Below, piece by piece: positions 26,639-40,852 of a DNA stretch of 64,000 nucleotides. The stretch is from Delphinus delphis. Lineage: Eukaryota; Chordata; Mammalia; Artiodactyla; Delphinidae. Every line of letters starts with the position of its first letter. The first letter of the stretch is position 1. The translations under genes and the position numbers were made by a program. The DNA is taken from NCBI RefSeq assembly GCF_949987515.2, contig NW_027192651.1:1116001-1180000 (forward strand), written 5' to 3'. The notes beneath the pieces were generated by a model. That model had not been told where the DNA came from and ran no database searches. It saw only the letters and a program-made list of their open reading frames with translations.

Positions 26639-28218
26639 GATATCAGTAATACACGGAATGTAAACTTGGCTACACAGGAACTGAATTACAGAACAGAACA
26701 GGGTCTCAAATTTAGAAAACCAACTTATTCTTGCTTAAGGGTAAAGGTGAGTTGGGGTGCTGCATAAAACCAGAGATTGAAATGAGCACAGATAAAGTTC
26801 CTTAAGCCAAATATGGAATAGACAAGAGCTACTCCTTGCTCAACGAAATGGACTCAACACCCCATATTAAACGCCTAAGAATGTACCTGACTAGTAAGTA
26901 TCTTAAAACCTATGGATTGCTATGTCTCCGAAAGAGAATCAAGCATGTGTACAGGGGCATAAACGCAGCAGTGATAGGATTGGAGAGGTTCGGTGAGCAA
27001 ATGAAGACCCTTTGAAGTCATATTGCATGGTACCCATTCCACGGGTTTCACCTACCCAGGTTTAAGGTATTCTTCCTTCAGCTAAAACATGCATGTGGAA
27101 CCTAGAGTATGATCAACCATGTGATCGGGAGACGTGTTCAAATATGTCTCAGTTTTCCTCCCCTGTTACTCGGGTGCAACATTCCAGACGCTTTACTAAC
27201 ACTCTCCCAACTTGGAGAGTCAGTCCCTTTAACCTACTGTTTGGCCCAGTTTGCAATTTCTGTGGAAGATGAACAGGAATAGCGAGAACCAATGAGAGGC
27301 TAGCTGGAGGTGTCTGGACGGGCAAATTTAACTCTCATTTCCCACCAGGAAGAGGAATTAACCAAAGGCTCAGCGTGCCGGGCCGGAACCAGATTAGGGC
27401 CTGAAGCCATCCTGCGGAGTTGCGGCCAGGTCACAAGAAAGCGAGTTGAAGAAAGGAGCTCAGGGGCACTGTAATTCACAAACCTGCAGAGTTATAAATG
27501 ACAGCTATCGTCCAAAAATAGACTGAAGTAAGGCTGCCAACAGGACTTGAAAGCGGGGCAGAATTGCAGGAAACCGATTTCAGGAGGTAGACTGGAATTG
27601 CATTGAAAGCATAGGAAAAGAGGCAGAACGTCCACAATGATGCACTTGGCCAAAAAGGGCGTATGCGTTTTTTCCTGAATATATTCAGGAAAAACCGCAT
27701 ACGCCCTTTTTGGCCAACCAAGCAAGCTTGCAAAGGAAATCTGCACTACAATGAAGTCTCACTTCCCCCCGGTCAAAAGGGCCATCTGAAAAAAGTGTAA
27801 AATCCAGAAAGGCAGGACAGGCCATGGAGAACTGGGAGCCTTGTTATGCTGATGGGCGGGATGTAAATTGCCAACAGACACACGGGAGAAGTGTATGGTG
27901 TTTCCTGAAACATCTAAAAAACAAAGCAACAGAACCTAGGGCACTTCCACTTATGGTCCTATAGCTTAGGGAAATTAAAATCAAAAAGACACAGCCACCC
28001 CAAAGTTTGGAACGGCTCTGTTTACAAGAACCTCGTTTACAGTACAAGTTCAACATCACAGAAAGTGAAAAATGGATAAAGAAGTTGTGGTATTTACTTA
28101 CAAAGCAATATCACTCAGCAATGAAATCTGTGTCATCACGCCCTTAGCAGCACAATGAGTGGATTCAGGTATGATGATTCTAACTGAAATAAGTCACACA
28201 GAAAAAGAAACATCATAA
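26639..28218 (+). repeat. Satellite monomer M13, type A
   Basis: 1580 bp. Palindrome 27646-27717 with the M11 mismatch. CATCACAGAAAG near 28056 is shared with M9. Confidence 0.92.
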
Positions 28219-29797
28219 GATATCAGTAATACACGGAATGTAAACTTGGCTACACAGGAACTGAATTACAGAACAGAACAGGGTCTCAAATTTAGAAAAC
28301 CAACTTATGCTTGCTTAAGGGTAAAGGTGAGTTGGGGTGCTGCATAAAACCAGAGATTGAAATGAGCACAGATAAAGTTCCTTAAGTCAAATATGGAATA
28401 GACAAGAGCTACTCCTTGCTCAACGAAATGGACTCAACACCGCATATTAAACGCCTAAGAATGTACCTGACTAGTAAGTATCTTAAAACCTATGGATTGC
28501 TATGTCTCCGAAAGAGAATCAAGCATGTGTACAGGGGCATAAACGCAGCAGTGATAGGATTGGAGAGGTTCGGTGAGCAAATGAAGACCCTTTGAAGTCA
28601 TATTGCATGGTACCCATTACACGGGTCTTAACTCTCCAGGTTTAAGGTATTCTTCCTTCAGCTAAAACATGCATGTGGAACCCAAGTATGATCAACCATG
28701 TGAACGGGAGACGTGTTCAAATATGTCTCAGTTTTCCTCCCCTGGTACTCGGGTGCAACATTCCAGACGCTTTACTAACACTCTCCCCACTTGGAGAGTC
28801 AGCGCCTTTAACCTCCTGTTTGGCCCAGTTTGCAATTTCTGCGGAAGATGAACAGGAATAGCGAGAACCAATCAGAGGCTAGCTGGAGGTGTCTGGACGG
28901 GCAAATTTAACTCTCATTTCCCACCAGGAAGAGGAATTAACCAAAGGCTCAGCGTGCCGTACCGGAACCAGATTAGGGCCTGAAGCCATCCTGCGGTGTT
29001 GCGGCCAGCTCAAAAGAAAGCGAGTTGAAGAAAGGAGCTCAGGGGCACTGTAATTCACAAACCTGCAGAGTCATAAATGACAGCTATCGTCCAAAAATAG
29101 ACTGAAGTAAGGCTGCCAAGAGGACTTGAAAGCGGGGCAGAATTGCAGGAAACCGATTTCAGGAGGTAGACTGGAATTGCATTGAAAGCATAGGAAAAGA
29201 GGCAGAACGTCCACAATGATGCACTTGGCCAAAAAGGGCGTATGCGTTTTTTCCTGAATATATTCAGGAAAAAACGCATACGCCCTTTTTGGCCAACCAA
29301 GCAAGCTTGCAAAGGATATCTGCACTACAATGAAGTCTCACTTCCCCCCGGCCAAAAGGGCCATCTGAAAAAAGTGTAAAATCCAGAAAGGCAGGACAGG
29401 CCATTGAGAACTGGGAGCCTTGTTATGCTGATGGGCGGGATGTAAATTGCCAACAGACACTTGGGAGAAGTGTATGGTGTTTCCTGAAACATCTAAAAAA
29501 CAAAGCAACAGAGCCTAGGGCACTTCCACTTATGGTCCTATAGCTTAGGGAAATTAAAATCAAAAAGACACAGCCACCCCAAAGTTTGGAACGGCTCTGT
29601 TTACAAGAACCTCGTTTACAGTACAAGTTCAACATCGCAGAAAGTGAAAAATGGATAAAGAAGTTGTGGTATTTACTTACAAAGCAATATCACTCAGCAA
29701 TGAAATCTGTGTCATCAGGCCCTTAGCAGCACAATGAGTGGATTCAGGTATGATGATTCTAACTGAAATAAGTCACACAGAAAAAGAAACATCATAA
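28219..29797 (+). repeat. Satellite monomer M14, type B
   Basis: 1579 bp, closest to M10 and M12 (GAGTCATAAATG, GGATATCTGC). Palindrome 29225-29296 perfect. Confidence 0.92.
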
Positions 29798-31375
29798 GAT
29801 ATCAGTAATACACGGAATGTAAACTTGGCTACACAGGAACTGAATTACAGAACAGAACAGGGACTCAAATTTAGAAAACCAACTTATTCTTGCTTAAGGG
29901 TAAAGGTGAGTTGGGGTGCTGCATAAAACCAGAGATTGAAATGAGCACAGATAAAGTTCCTTAAGCCAAATATGGAATAGACAAGAGCTACTCCTTGCTC
30001 AACGAAATGGACTCAACACCCCATATTAAACGCCTAAGAATGTACCTGACTAGTAAGTATCTTAAAACCTATGGATTGCTATGTCTCCGAAAGAGAATCA
30101 AGCATGTGTACAGGGGCATAAACGCAGCAGTGATAGGATTGGAGAAGTTCGGTGAGCAAATGAAGACCCTTTGAAGTCATATTGCATGGTACCCATTACA
30201 CGGGTCTTAACTCTCCAGGTTTAAGGTATTCTTCCTTCAGCTAAAACATGCATGTGGAACCCAAGTATGATCAACCATGTGAACGGGAGACGTGTTCAAA
30301 TATGTCTCAGTTTTCCTCCCCTGGTACTCGGGTGCAACATTCCAGACGCTTTACTAACACTCTCCCCACTTGGAGAGTCAGCGCCTTTAACCTCCTGTTT
30401 GGCCCAGTTTGCAATTTCTGCGGAAGATGAACAGGAATAGCGAGAACCAATCAGAGGCTAGCTGGAGGTGTCTGGACGGGCAAATTTAACTCTCATTTCC
30501 CACCAGGAAGAGGAATTAACCAAAGGCTCAGCGTGCCGTACCGGAACCAGATTAGGGCCTGAAGCCATCCTGCGGTGTTGCGGCCAGCTCAAAAGAAAGC
30601 GAGTTGAAGAAAGGAGCTCAGGGGCACTGTAATTCACAAACCTGCAGAGTTATAAATGACAGCTATCGTCCAAAAATACACTGAAGTAAGGCTGCCAAGA
30701 GGACTTGAAAGCGGGGCAGAATTGCAGGAAACCGATTTCAGGAGGTAGACTGGAATTGCATTGAAAGCATAGGAAAAGAGGCAGAACGTCCACAATGATG
30801 CACTTGGCCAAAAAGGGCGTATGCGTTTTTTCCTGAATATATTCAGGAAAAAACGCATACGCCCTTTTTGGCCAACCAAGCAAGCTTGCAAAGGATATCT
30901 GCACTACAATGAAGTCTCACTTCCCCCCGGCCAAAGGGCCATCTGAAAAAAGTGTAAAATCCAGAAAGGCAGGACAGGCCATTGAGAACTGGGAGCCTTG
31001 TTATGCTGATGGGCGGGATGTAAATTGCCAACAGACACTTGGGAGAAGTGTATGGTGTTTCCTGAAACATCTAAAAAACAAAGCAACAGAGCCTAGGGCA
31101 CTTCCACTTATGGTCCTATAGCTTAGGGAAATTAAAATCAAAAAGACACAGCCACCCCAAAGTTTGGAACGGCTCTGTTTACAAGAACCTCGTTTACAGT
31201 ACAAGTTCAACATCGCAGAAAGTGAAAAATGGATAAAGAAGTTGTGGTATTTACTTACAAAGCAATATCACTCAGCAATGAAATCTGTGTCATCAGGCCC
31301 TTAGCAGCACAATGAGTGGATTCAGGTATGATGATTCTAACTGAAATAAGTCACACAGAAAAAGAAACATCATAA
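29798..31375 (+). repeat. Satellite monomer M15, type B
   Basis: 1578 bp; one A missing in GGCCAAAGGGCC near 30933. AAATACACTGAAG and GAGAAGTTCGG are shared with M16 and M18. Palindrome 30804-30875 perfect. Confidence 0.92.
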
Positions 31376-32954
31376 GATATCAGTAATACACGGAATGTAA
31401 ACTTGGCTACACAGGAACTGAATTACAGAACAGAACAGGGACTCAAATTTAGAAAACCAACTTATTCTTGCTTAAGGGTAAAGGTGAGTTGGGGTGCTGC
31501 ATAAAACCAGAGATTGAAATGAGCACAGATAAAGTTCCTTAAGCCAAATATGGAATAGACAAGAGCTACTCCTTGCTCAACGAAATGGACTCAACACCCC
31601 ATATTAAACGCCTAAGAATGTACCTGACTAGTAAGTATCTTAAAACCTATGGATTGCTATGTCTCCGAAAGAGAATCAAGCATGTGTACAGGGGCATAAA
31701 CGCAGCAGTGATAGGATTGGAGAAGTTCGGTGAGCAAATGAAGACCCTTTGAAGTCATATTGCATGGTACCCATTACACGGGTCTTAACTCTCCAGGTTT
31801 AAGGTATTCTTCCTTCAGCTAAAACATGCATGTGGAACCCAAGTATGATCAACCATGTGAACGGGAGACGTGTTCAAATATGTCTCAGTTTTCCTCCCCT
31901 GGTACTCGGGTGCAACATTCCAGACGCTTTACTAACACTCTCCCCACTTGGAGAGTCAGCGCCTTTAACCTCCTGTTTGGCCCAGTTTGCAATTTCTGCG
32001 GAAGATGAACAGGAATAGCGAGAACCAATCAGAGGCTAGCTGGAGGTGTCTGGACGGGCAAATTTAACTCTCATTTCCCACCAGGAAGAGGAATTAACCA
32101 AAGGCTCAGCGTGCCGTACCGGAACCAGATTAGGGCCTGAAGCCATCCTGCGGTGTTGCGGCCAGCTCAAAAGAAAGCGAGTTGAAGAAAGGAGCTCAGG
32201 GGCACTGTAATTCACAAACCTGCAGAGTTATAAATGACAGCTATCGTCCAAAAATACACTGAAGTAAGGCTGCCAAGAGGACTTGAAAGCGGGGCAGAAT
32301 TGCAGGAAACCGATTTCAGGAGGTAGACTGGAATTGCATTGAAAGCATAGGAAAAGAGGCAGAACGTCCACAATGATGCACTTGGCCAAAAAGGGCGTAT
32401 GCATTTTTTCCTGAATATATTCAGGAAAAAACGCATACGCCCTTTTTGGCCAACCAAGCAAGCTTGCAAAGGATGTCTGCACTACAATGAAGTCTCACTT
32501 CCCCCCGGCCAAAAGGGCCATCTGAAAAAAGTGTAAAATCCAGAAAGGCAGGACAGGCCATTGAGAACTGGGAGCCTTGTTATGCTGATGGGCGGGATGT
32601 AAATTGCCAACAGACACTTGGGAGAAGTGTATGGTGTTTCCTGAAACATCTAAAAAACAAAGCAACAGAGCCTAGGGCACTTCCACTTATGGTCCTATAG
32701 CTTAGGGAAATTAAAATCAAAAAGACACAGCCACCCCAAAGTTTGGAACGGCTCTGTTTACAAGAACCTCGTTTACAGTACAAGTTCAACATCGCAGAAA
32801 GTGAAAAATGGATAAAGAAGTTGTGGTGTTTACTTACAAAGCAATATCACTCAGCAATGAAATCTGTGTCATCAGGCCCTTAGCAGCACAATGAGTGGAT
32901 TCAGGTATGATGATTCTAACTGAAATAAGTCACACAGAAAAAGAAACATCATAA
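31376..32954 (+). repeat. Satellite monomer M16, type B
   Basis: 1579 bp. Palindrome 32382-32453 with one mismatch (ATGCATTTTTT). GTTGTGGTGTTTAC near 32820 is shared with M18 only. Confidence 0.92.
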
Positions 32955-34534
32955 GATATCAGTAATACACGGAATGTAAACTTGGCTACACAGGAACTGA
33001 ATTACAGAACAGAACAGGGTCTCAAATTTAGAAAACCAACTTATTCTTGCTTAAGGGTAAAGGTGAGTTGGGGTGCTGCATAAAACCAGAGATTGAAATG
33101 AGCACAGATAAAGTTCCTTAAGCCAAATATGGAATAGACAAGAGCTACTCCTTGCTCAACGAAATGGACTCAACACCCCATATTAAACGCCTAAGAATGT
33201 ACCTGACTAGTAAGTATCGTAAAACCTATGGATTGCTATGTCTCCAAAAGAGAATCAAGCATGTGTACAGGGGCATAAACGCAGCAGTGATAGGATTGGA
33301 GAGGTTCGGTGAGCAAATGAAGACCCTTTGAAGTCATATTGCATGGTACCCATTCCACGGGTTTCACCTACCCAGGTTTAAGGTATTCTTCCTTCAGCTA
33401 AAACATGCATGTGGAACCTAGAGTATGATCAACCATGTGATCGGGAGACGTGTTCAAATATGTCTCAGTTTTCCTCCCCTGTTACTCGGGTGCAAGATTC
33501 CAGACGCTTTACTAACACTCTCCCCACTTGGAGAGTCAGTCCCTTTAACCTCCTGTTTGGCCCAGTTTGCAATTTCTGCGGAAGATGAACAGGAATAGCG
33601 AGAACCAATGAGAGGCTAGCTGGAGGTGTCTGGACGGGCAAATTTAACTCTCATTTCCCACCAGGAAGAGGAATTAACCAAAGGCTCAGCATGCCGGGCC
33701 GGAACCAGATTAGGGCCTGAAGCCATCCTGCGGTGTTGCGGCCAGGTCACAAGAAAGCGAGTTGAAGAAAGGAGCTCAGGGGCACTGTAATTCACAAACC
33801 TGCAGAGTTATAAATGACAGCTATCGTCCAAAAATAGACTGAAGTAAGGCTGCCAAGAAGACTTGAAAGCGGGGCAGAATTGCAGGAAACCGATTTCAGG
33901 AGGTAGACTGGAATTGCATTGAAAGCATAGGAAAAGAGGCAGAACGTCCACAATGATGCACTTGGCCAAAAAGGGCGTATGCGTTTTTTCCTGAATATAT
34001 TCAGGAAAAAACGCATACGCCCTTTTTGGCCAACCAAGCAAGCTTGCAAAGGAAATCTGCACTACAATGAAGTCTCACTTCCCCCCGGTCAAAAGGGCCA
34101 TCTGAAAAAAGTGTAAAATCCAGAAAGGCAGGACAGGCCATGGAGAACTAGGAGCCTTGTTATGCTGATGGGCGGGATGTAAATTGCCAACAGACACACG
34201 GGAGAAGTGTATGGTGTTTCCTGAAACATCTAAAAAACAAAGCAACAGAACCTAGGGCACTTCCACTTATGGTCCTATAGCTTAGGGAAATTAAAAACAA
34301 AAAGACACAGCCACCCCAAAGTTTGGAACGGCTCTGTTTACAAGAACTTCGTTTACAGTACAAGTTCAACATCGCAGAAAGTGAAAAATGGATAAAGAAG
34401 TTGTGGTATTTACTTACAAAGCAATATCACTCAGCAATGAAATCTGTGTCATCACGCCCTTAGCAGCACAATGAGTGGATTCAGGTAAGATGATTCTAAC
34501 TGAAATAAGTCACACAGAAAAAGAAACATCATAA
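32955..34534 (+). repeat. Satellite monomer M17, type A
   Basis: 1580 bp. GTGCAAGATTCC, TTAAAAACAAAAAG, AGAACTTCG and GGTAAGATG make it nearly identical to M19. Palindrome 33962-34033 perfect. Confidence 0.92.
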
Positions 34535-36113
34535 GATATCAGTAATACACGGAATGTAAACTTGGCTACACAGGAACTGAATTACAGAACAGAACAGGGT
34601 CTCAAATTTAGAAAACCAACTTATGCTTGCTTAAGGGTAAAGGTGAGTTGGGGTGCTGCATAAAACCAGAGATTGAAATGAGCACAGATAAAGTTCCTTA
34701 AGTCAAATATGGAATAGACAAGAGCTACTCCTTGCTCAACGAAATGGACTCAACACCGCATATTAAACGCCTAAGAATGTACCTGACTAGTAAGTATCTT
34801 AAAACCTATGGATTGCTATGTCTCCGAAAGAGAATCAAGCATGTGTACAGGGGCATAAACGCAGCAGTGATAGGATTGGAGAAGTTCGGTGAGCAAATGA
34901 AGACCCTTTGAAGTCATATTGCATGGTACCCATTACACGGGTCTTAACTCTCCAGGTTTAAGGTATTCTTCCTTCAGCTAAAACATGCATGTGGAACCCA
35001 AGTATGATCAACCATGTGAACGGGAGACGTGTTCAAATATGTCTCAGTTTTCCTCCCCTGGTACTCGGGTGCAACATTCCAGACGCTTTACTAACACTCT
35101 CCCCACTTGGAGAGTCAGCGCCTTTAACCTCCTGTTTGGCCCAGTTTGCAATTTCTGCGGAAGATGAACAGGAATAGCGAGAACCAATCAGAGGCTAGCT
35201 GGAGGTGTCTGGACGGGCAAATTTAACTCTCATTTCCCACCAGGAAGAGGAATTAACCAAAGGCTCAGCGTGCCGTACCGGAACCAGATTAGGGCCTGAA
35301 GCCATCCTGCGGTGTTGCGGCCAGCTCAAAAGAAAGCGAGTTGAAGAAAGGAGCTCAGGGGCACTGTAATTCACAAACCTGCAGAGTTATAAATGACAGC
35401 TATCGTCCAAAAATACACTGAAGTAAGGCTGCCAAGAGGACTTGAAAGCGGGGCAGAATTGCAGGAAACCGATTTCAGGAGGTAGACTGGAATTGCATTG
35501 AAAGCATAGGAAAAGAGGCAGAACGTCCACAATGATGCACTTGGCCAAAAAGGGCGTATGCGTTTTTTCCTGAATATATTCAGGAAAAAACGCATACGCC
35601 CTTTTTGGCCAACCAAGCAAGCTTGCAAAGGATATCTGCACTACAATGAAGTCTCACTTCCCCCCGGCCAAAAGGGCCATCTGAAAAAAGTGTAAAATCC
35701 AGAAAGGCAGGACAGGCCATTGAGAACTGGGAGCCTTGTTATGCTGATGGGCGGGATGTAAATTGCCAACAGACACTTGGGAGAAGTGTATGGTGTTTCC
35801 TGAAACATCTAAAAAACAAAGCAACAGAGCCTAGGGCACTTCCACTTATGGTCCTATAGCTTAGGGAAATTAAAATCAAAAAGACACAGCCACCCCAAAG
35901 TTTGGAACGGCTCTGTTTACAAGAACCTCGTTTACAGTACAAGTTCAACATCGCAGAAAGTGAAAAATGGATAAAGAAGTTGTGGTGTTTACTTACAAAG
36001 CAATATCACTCAGCAATGAAATCTGTGTCATCAGGCCCTTAGCAGCACAATGAGTGGATTCAGGTATGATGATTCTAACTGAAATAAGTCACACAGAAAA
36101 AGAAACATCATAA
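34535..36113 (+). repeat. Satellite monomer M18, type B
   Basis: 1579 bp, near-identical to M16 but with a perfect palindrome at 35541-35612. First half of a duplicated dimer with M19. Confidence 0.92.
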
Positions 36114-37693
36114 GATATCAGTAATACACGGAATGTAAACTTGGCTACACAGGAACTGAATTACAGAACAGAACAGGGTCTCAAATTTAGAAAACCAACT
36201 TATTCTTGCTTAAGGGTAAAGGTGAGTTGGGGTGCTGCATAAAACCAGAGATTGAAATGAGCACAGATAAAGTTCCTTAAGCCAAATATGGAATAGACAA
36301 GAGCTACTCCTTGCTCAACGAAATGGACTCAACACCCCATATTAAACGCCTAAGAATGTACCTGACTAGTAAGTATCGTAAAACCTATGGATTGCTATGT
36401 CTCCAAAAGAGAATCAAGCATGTGTACAGGGGCATAAACGCAGCAGTGATAGGATTGGAGAGGTTCGGTGAGCAAATGAAGACCCTTTGAAGTCATATTG
36501 CATGGTACCCATTCCACGGGTTTCACCTACCCAGGTTTAAGGTATTCTTCCTTCAGCTAAAACATGCATGTGGAACCTAGAGTATGATCAACCATGTGAT
36601 CGGGAGACGTGTTCAAATATGTCTCAGTTTTCCTCCCCTGTTACTCGGGTGCAAGATTCCAGACGCTTTACTAACACTCTCCCCACTTGGAGAGTCAGTC
36701 CCTTTAACCTCCTGTTTGGCCCAGTTTGCAATTTCTGCGGAAGATGAACAGGAATAGCGAGAACCAATGAGAGGCTAGCTGGAGGTGTCTGGACGGGCAA
36801 ATTTAACTCTCATTTCCCACCAGGAAGAGGAATTAACCAAAGGCTCAGCATGCCGGGCCGGAACCAGATTAGGGCCTGAAGCCATCCTGCGGTGTTGCGG
36901 CCAGGTCACAAGAAAGCGAGTTGAAGAAAGGAGCTCAGGGGCACTGTAATTCACAAACCTGCAGAGTTATAAATGACAGCTATCGTCCAAAAATAGACTG
37001 AAGTAAGGCTGCCAAGAAGACTTGAAAGCGGGGCAGAATTGCAGGAAACCGATTTCAGGAGGTAGACTGGAATTGCATTGAAAGCATAGGAAAAGAGGCA
37101 GAACGTCCACAATGATGCACTTGGCCAAAAAGGGCGTATGCGTTTTTTCCTGAATATATTCAGGAAAAAACGCATACGCCCTTTTTGGCCAACCAAGCAA
37201 GCTTGCAAAGGAAATCTGCACTACAATGAAGTCTCACTTCCCCCCGGTCAAAAGGGCCATCTGAAAAAAGTGTAAAATCCAGAAAGGCAGGACAGGCCAT
37301 GGAGAACTAGGAGCCTTGTTATGCTGATGGGCGGGATGTAAATTGCCAACAGACACACGGGAGAAGTGTATGGTGTTTCCTGAAACATCTAAAAAACAAA
37401 GCAACAGAACCTAGGGCACTTCCACTTATGGTCCTATAGCTTAGGGAAATTAAAAACAAAAAGACACAGCCACCCCAAAGTTTGGAACGGCTCTGTTTAC
37501 AAGAACTTCGTTTACAGTACAAGTTCAACATCGCAGAAAGTGAAAAATGGATAAAGAAGTTGTGGTATTTACTTACAAAGCAATATCACTCAGCAATGAA
37601 ATCTGTGTCATCACGCCCTTAGCAGCACAATGAGTGGATTCAGGTAAGATGATTCTAACTGAAATAAGTCACACAGAAAAAGAAACATCATAA
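36114..37693 (+). repeat. Satellite monomer M19, type A
   Basis: 1580 bp, near-identical to M17. Palindrome 37121-37192 perfect. Confidence 0.92.
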
Positions 37694-39272
37694 GATATCA
37701 GTAATACACGGAATGTAAACTTGGCTACACAGGAACTGAATTACAGAACAGAACAGGGTCTCAAATTTAGAAAACCAACTTATGCTTGCTTAAGGGTAAA
37801 GGTGAGTAGGGGTGCTGCATAAAACCAGAGATTGAAATGAGCACAGATAAAGTTCCTTAAGTCAAATATGGAATAGACAAGAGCTACTCCTTGCTCAACG
37901 AAATGGACTCAACACCGCATATTAAACGCCTAAGAATGTACCTGACTAGTAAGTATCTTAAAACCTATGGATTGCTATGTCTCCGAAAGAGAATCAAGCA
38001 TGTGTACAGGGGCATAAACGCAGCAGTGATAGGATTGGAGAGGTTCGGTGAGCAAATGAAGACCCTTTGAAGTCATATTGCATGGTACCCATTACACGGG
38101 TCTTAACTCTCCAGGTTTAAGGTATTCTTCCTTCAGCTAAAACATGCATGTGGAACCCAAGTATGATCAACCATGTGAACGGGAGACGTGTTCAAATATG
38201 TCTCAGTTTTCCTCCCCTGGTACTCGGGTGCAACATTCCAGACGCTTTACTAACACTCTCCCCACTTGGAGAGTCAGCGCCTTTAACCTCCTGTTTGGCC
38301 CAGTTTGCAATTTCTGCGGAAGATGAACAGGAATAGCGAGAACCAATCAGAGGCTAGCTGGAGGTGTCTGGACGGGCAAATTTAACTCTCATTTCCCACC
38401 AGGAAGAGGAATTAACCAAAGGCTCAGCGTGCCGTACCGGAACCAGATTAGGGCCTGAAGCCATCCTGCGGTGTTGCGGCCAGCTCAAAAGAAAGCGAGT
38501 TGAAGAAAGGAGCTCAGGGGCACTGTAATTCACAAACCTGCAGAGTCATAAATGACAGCTATCGTCCAAAAATAGACTGAAGTAAGGCTGCCAAGAGGAC
38601 TTGAAAGTGGGGCAGAATTGCAGGAAACCGATTTCAGGAGGTAGACTGGAATTGCATTGAAAGCATAGGAAAAGAGGCAGAACGTCCACAATGATGCACT
38701 TGGCCAAAAAGGGCGTATGCGTTTTTTCCTGAATATATTCAGGAAAAAACGCATACGCCCTTTTTGGCCAACCAAGCAAGCTTGCAAAGGAAATCTGCAC
38801 TACAATGAAGTCTCACTTCCCCCGGGCCAAAAGGGCCATCTGAAAAAAGTGTAAAATCCAGAAAGGCAGGACAGGCCATTGAGAACTGGGAGCCTTGTTA
38901 TGCTGATGGGCGGGATGTAAATTGCCAACAGACACTTGGGAGAAGTGTATGGTGTTTCCTGAAACATCTAAAAAACAAAGCAACAGAGCCTAGGGCACTT
39001 CCACTTATGGTCCTATAGCTTAGGGAAATTAAAATCAAAAAGACACAGCCACCCCAAAGTTTGGAACGGCTCTGTTTACAAGAACCTCGTTTACAGTACA
39101 AATTCAACATCGCAGAAAGTGAAAAATGGATAAAGAAGTTGTGGTATTTACTTACAAAGCAATATCACTCAGCAATGAAATCTGTGTCATCAGGCCCTTA
39201 GCAGCACAATGAGTGGATTCAGATATGATGATTCTAACTGAAATAAGTCACACAGAAAAAGAAACATCATAA
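37694..39272 (+). repeat. Satellite monomer M20, type B
   Basis: 1579 bp. GAGTCATAAATG and GAAAGTGGGGC match M12. Palindrome 38700-38771 perfect. Private CCCCCGGGCCAAAAGG near 38820. Confidence 0.92.
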
Positions 39273-40852
39273 GATATCAGTAATACACGGAATGTAAACT
39301 TGGCTACACAGGAACTGAATTACAGAACAGAACAGGGTCTCAAATTTAGAAAACCAACTTATTCTTGCTTAAGGGTAAAGGTGAGTTGGGGTGCTGCATA
39401 AAACCAGAGATTGAAATGAGCACAGATAAAGTTCCTTAAGCCAAATATGGAATAGACAAGAGCTACTCCTTGCTCAACGAAATGGACTCAACACCGCATA
39501 TTAAACGCCTAAGAATGTACCTGACTAGTAAGTATCTTAAAACCTATGGATTGCTATGTCTCCGAAAGAGAATCAAGCATGTGTACAGGGGCATAAACGC
39601 AGCAGTGATAGGATTGGAGAGGTTCGGTGAGCAAATGAAGACCCTTTGAAGTCATATTGCATGGTACCCATTCCACGGGTTTCACCTACCCAGGTTTAAG
39701 GTATTCTTCCTTCAGCTAAAACATGCATGTGGAACCTAGAGTATGATCAACCATGTGATCGGGAGACGTGTTCAAATATGTCTCAGTTTTCCTCCCCTGG
39801 TACTCGGGTGCAAGATTCCAGACGCTTTCCTAACACTCTCCCCACTTGGAGAGTCAGTCCCTTTAACCTCCTGTTTGGCCCAGTTTGCAATTTCTGCGGA
39901 AGATGAACAGGAATAGCGAAAACCAATGAGAGGCTAGCTGGAGGTGTCTGGACAGGCAAATTTAACTCTCATTTCCCACCAGGAAGAGGAATTAACCAAA
40001 GGCTCAGCATGCCGGGCCGGAACCAGATTAGGGCCTGAAGCCATCCTGTGGTGTTGCGGCCAGCTCAAAAGAAAGCGAGTTGAAGAAAGGAACTCAGGGG
40101 CACTGTAATTCACAAACCTGCAGAGTTATAAATGACAGCTATCGTCCAAAAATAGACTGAAGTAAGGCTGCCAAGAGGACTTGAAAGCGGGGCAGAATTG
40201 CAGGAAACCGATTTCAGGAGGTAGACTGGAATTGCATTGAAAGCATAGGAAAAGAGGCAGAACGTCCACAATGATGCACTTGGCCAAAAAGGGCGTATGC
40301 GTTTTTTCCTGAATATATTCAGGAAAAAACGCATACGCCCTTTTTGGCCAACCAAGCAAGCTTGCAAAGGAAATCTGCACTACAATGAAGTCTCACTTCC
40401 CCCCAGTCAAAAGGGCCATCTGAAAAAAGTGTAAAATCCAGAAAGGCAGGACAGGCCATGGAGAACTGGGAGCCTTGTTATGCTGATGGGCGGGATGTAA
40501 ATTGCCAACAGACACTCGGGAGAAGTGTATGGTGTTTCCTGAAACATCTAAAAAACAAAGCAACAGAGCCTAGGGCACTGCCACTTATGGTCCTATAGCT
40601 TAGGGAAATTAAAATCAAAAAGACACAGCCACCCCAAAGTTTGGGACGCCTCTGTTTACAAGAACCTCGTTTACAGTACAAGTTCAACATCGCAGAAAGT
40701 GAAAAATGGATAAAGAAGTTGTGGTATTTACTTACAAAGCAATATCACTCAGCAATGAAATCTGTGTCATCACGCCCTTAGCAGCACAATGAGTGGATTC
40801 AGGTATGATGATTCTAACTGAAATAAGTCACACAGAAAAAGAAACATCATAA
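39273..40852 (+). repeat. Satellite monomer M21, type A
   Basis: 1580 bp. GTGCAAGATTCC is shared with M17 and M19, yet GCCAGCTCAAAAG is a B allele, so this is a mosaic. Palindrome 40280-40351 perfect. Confidence 0.92.
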
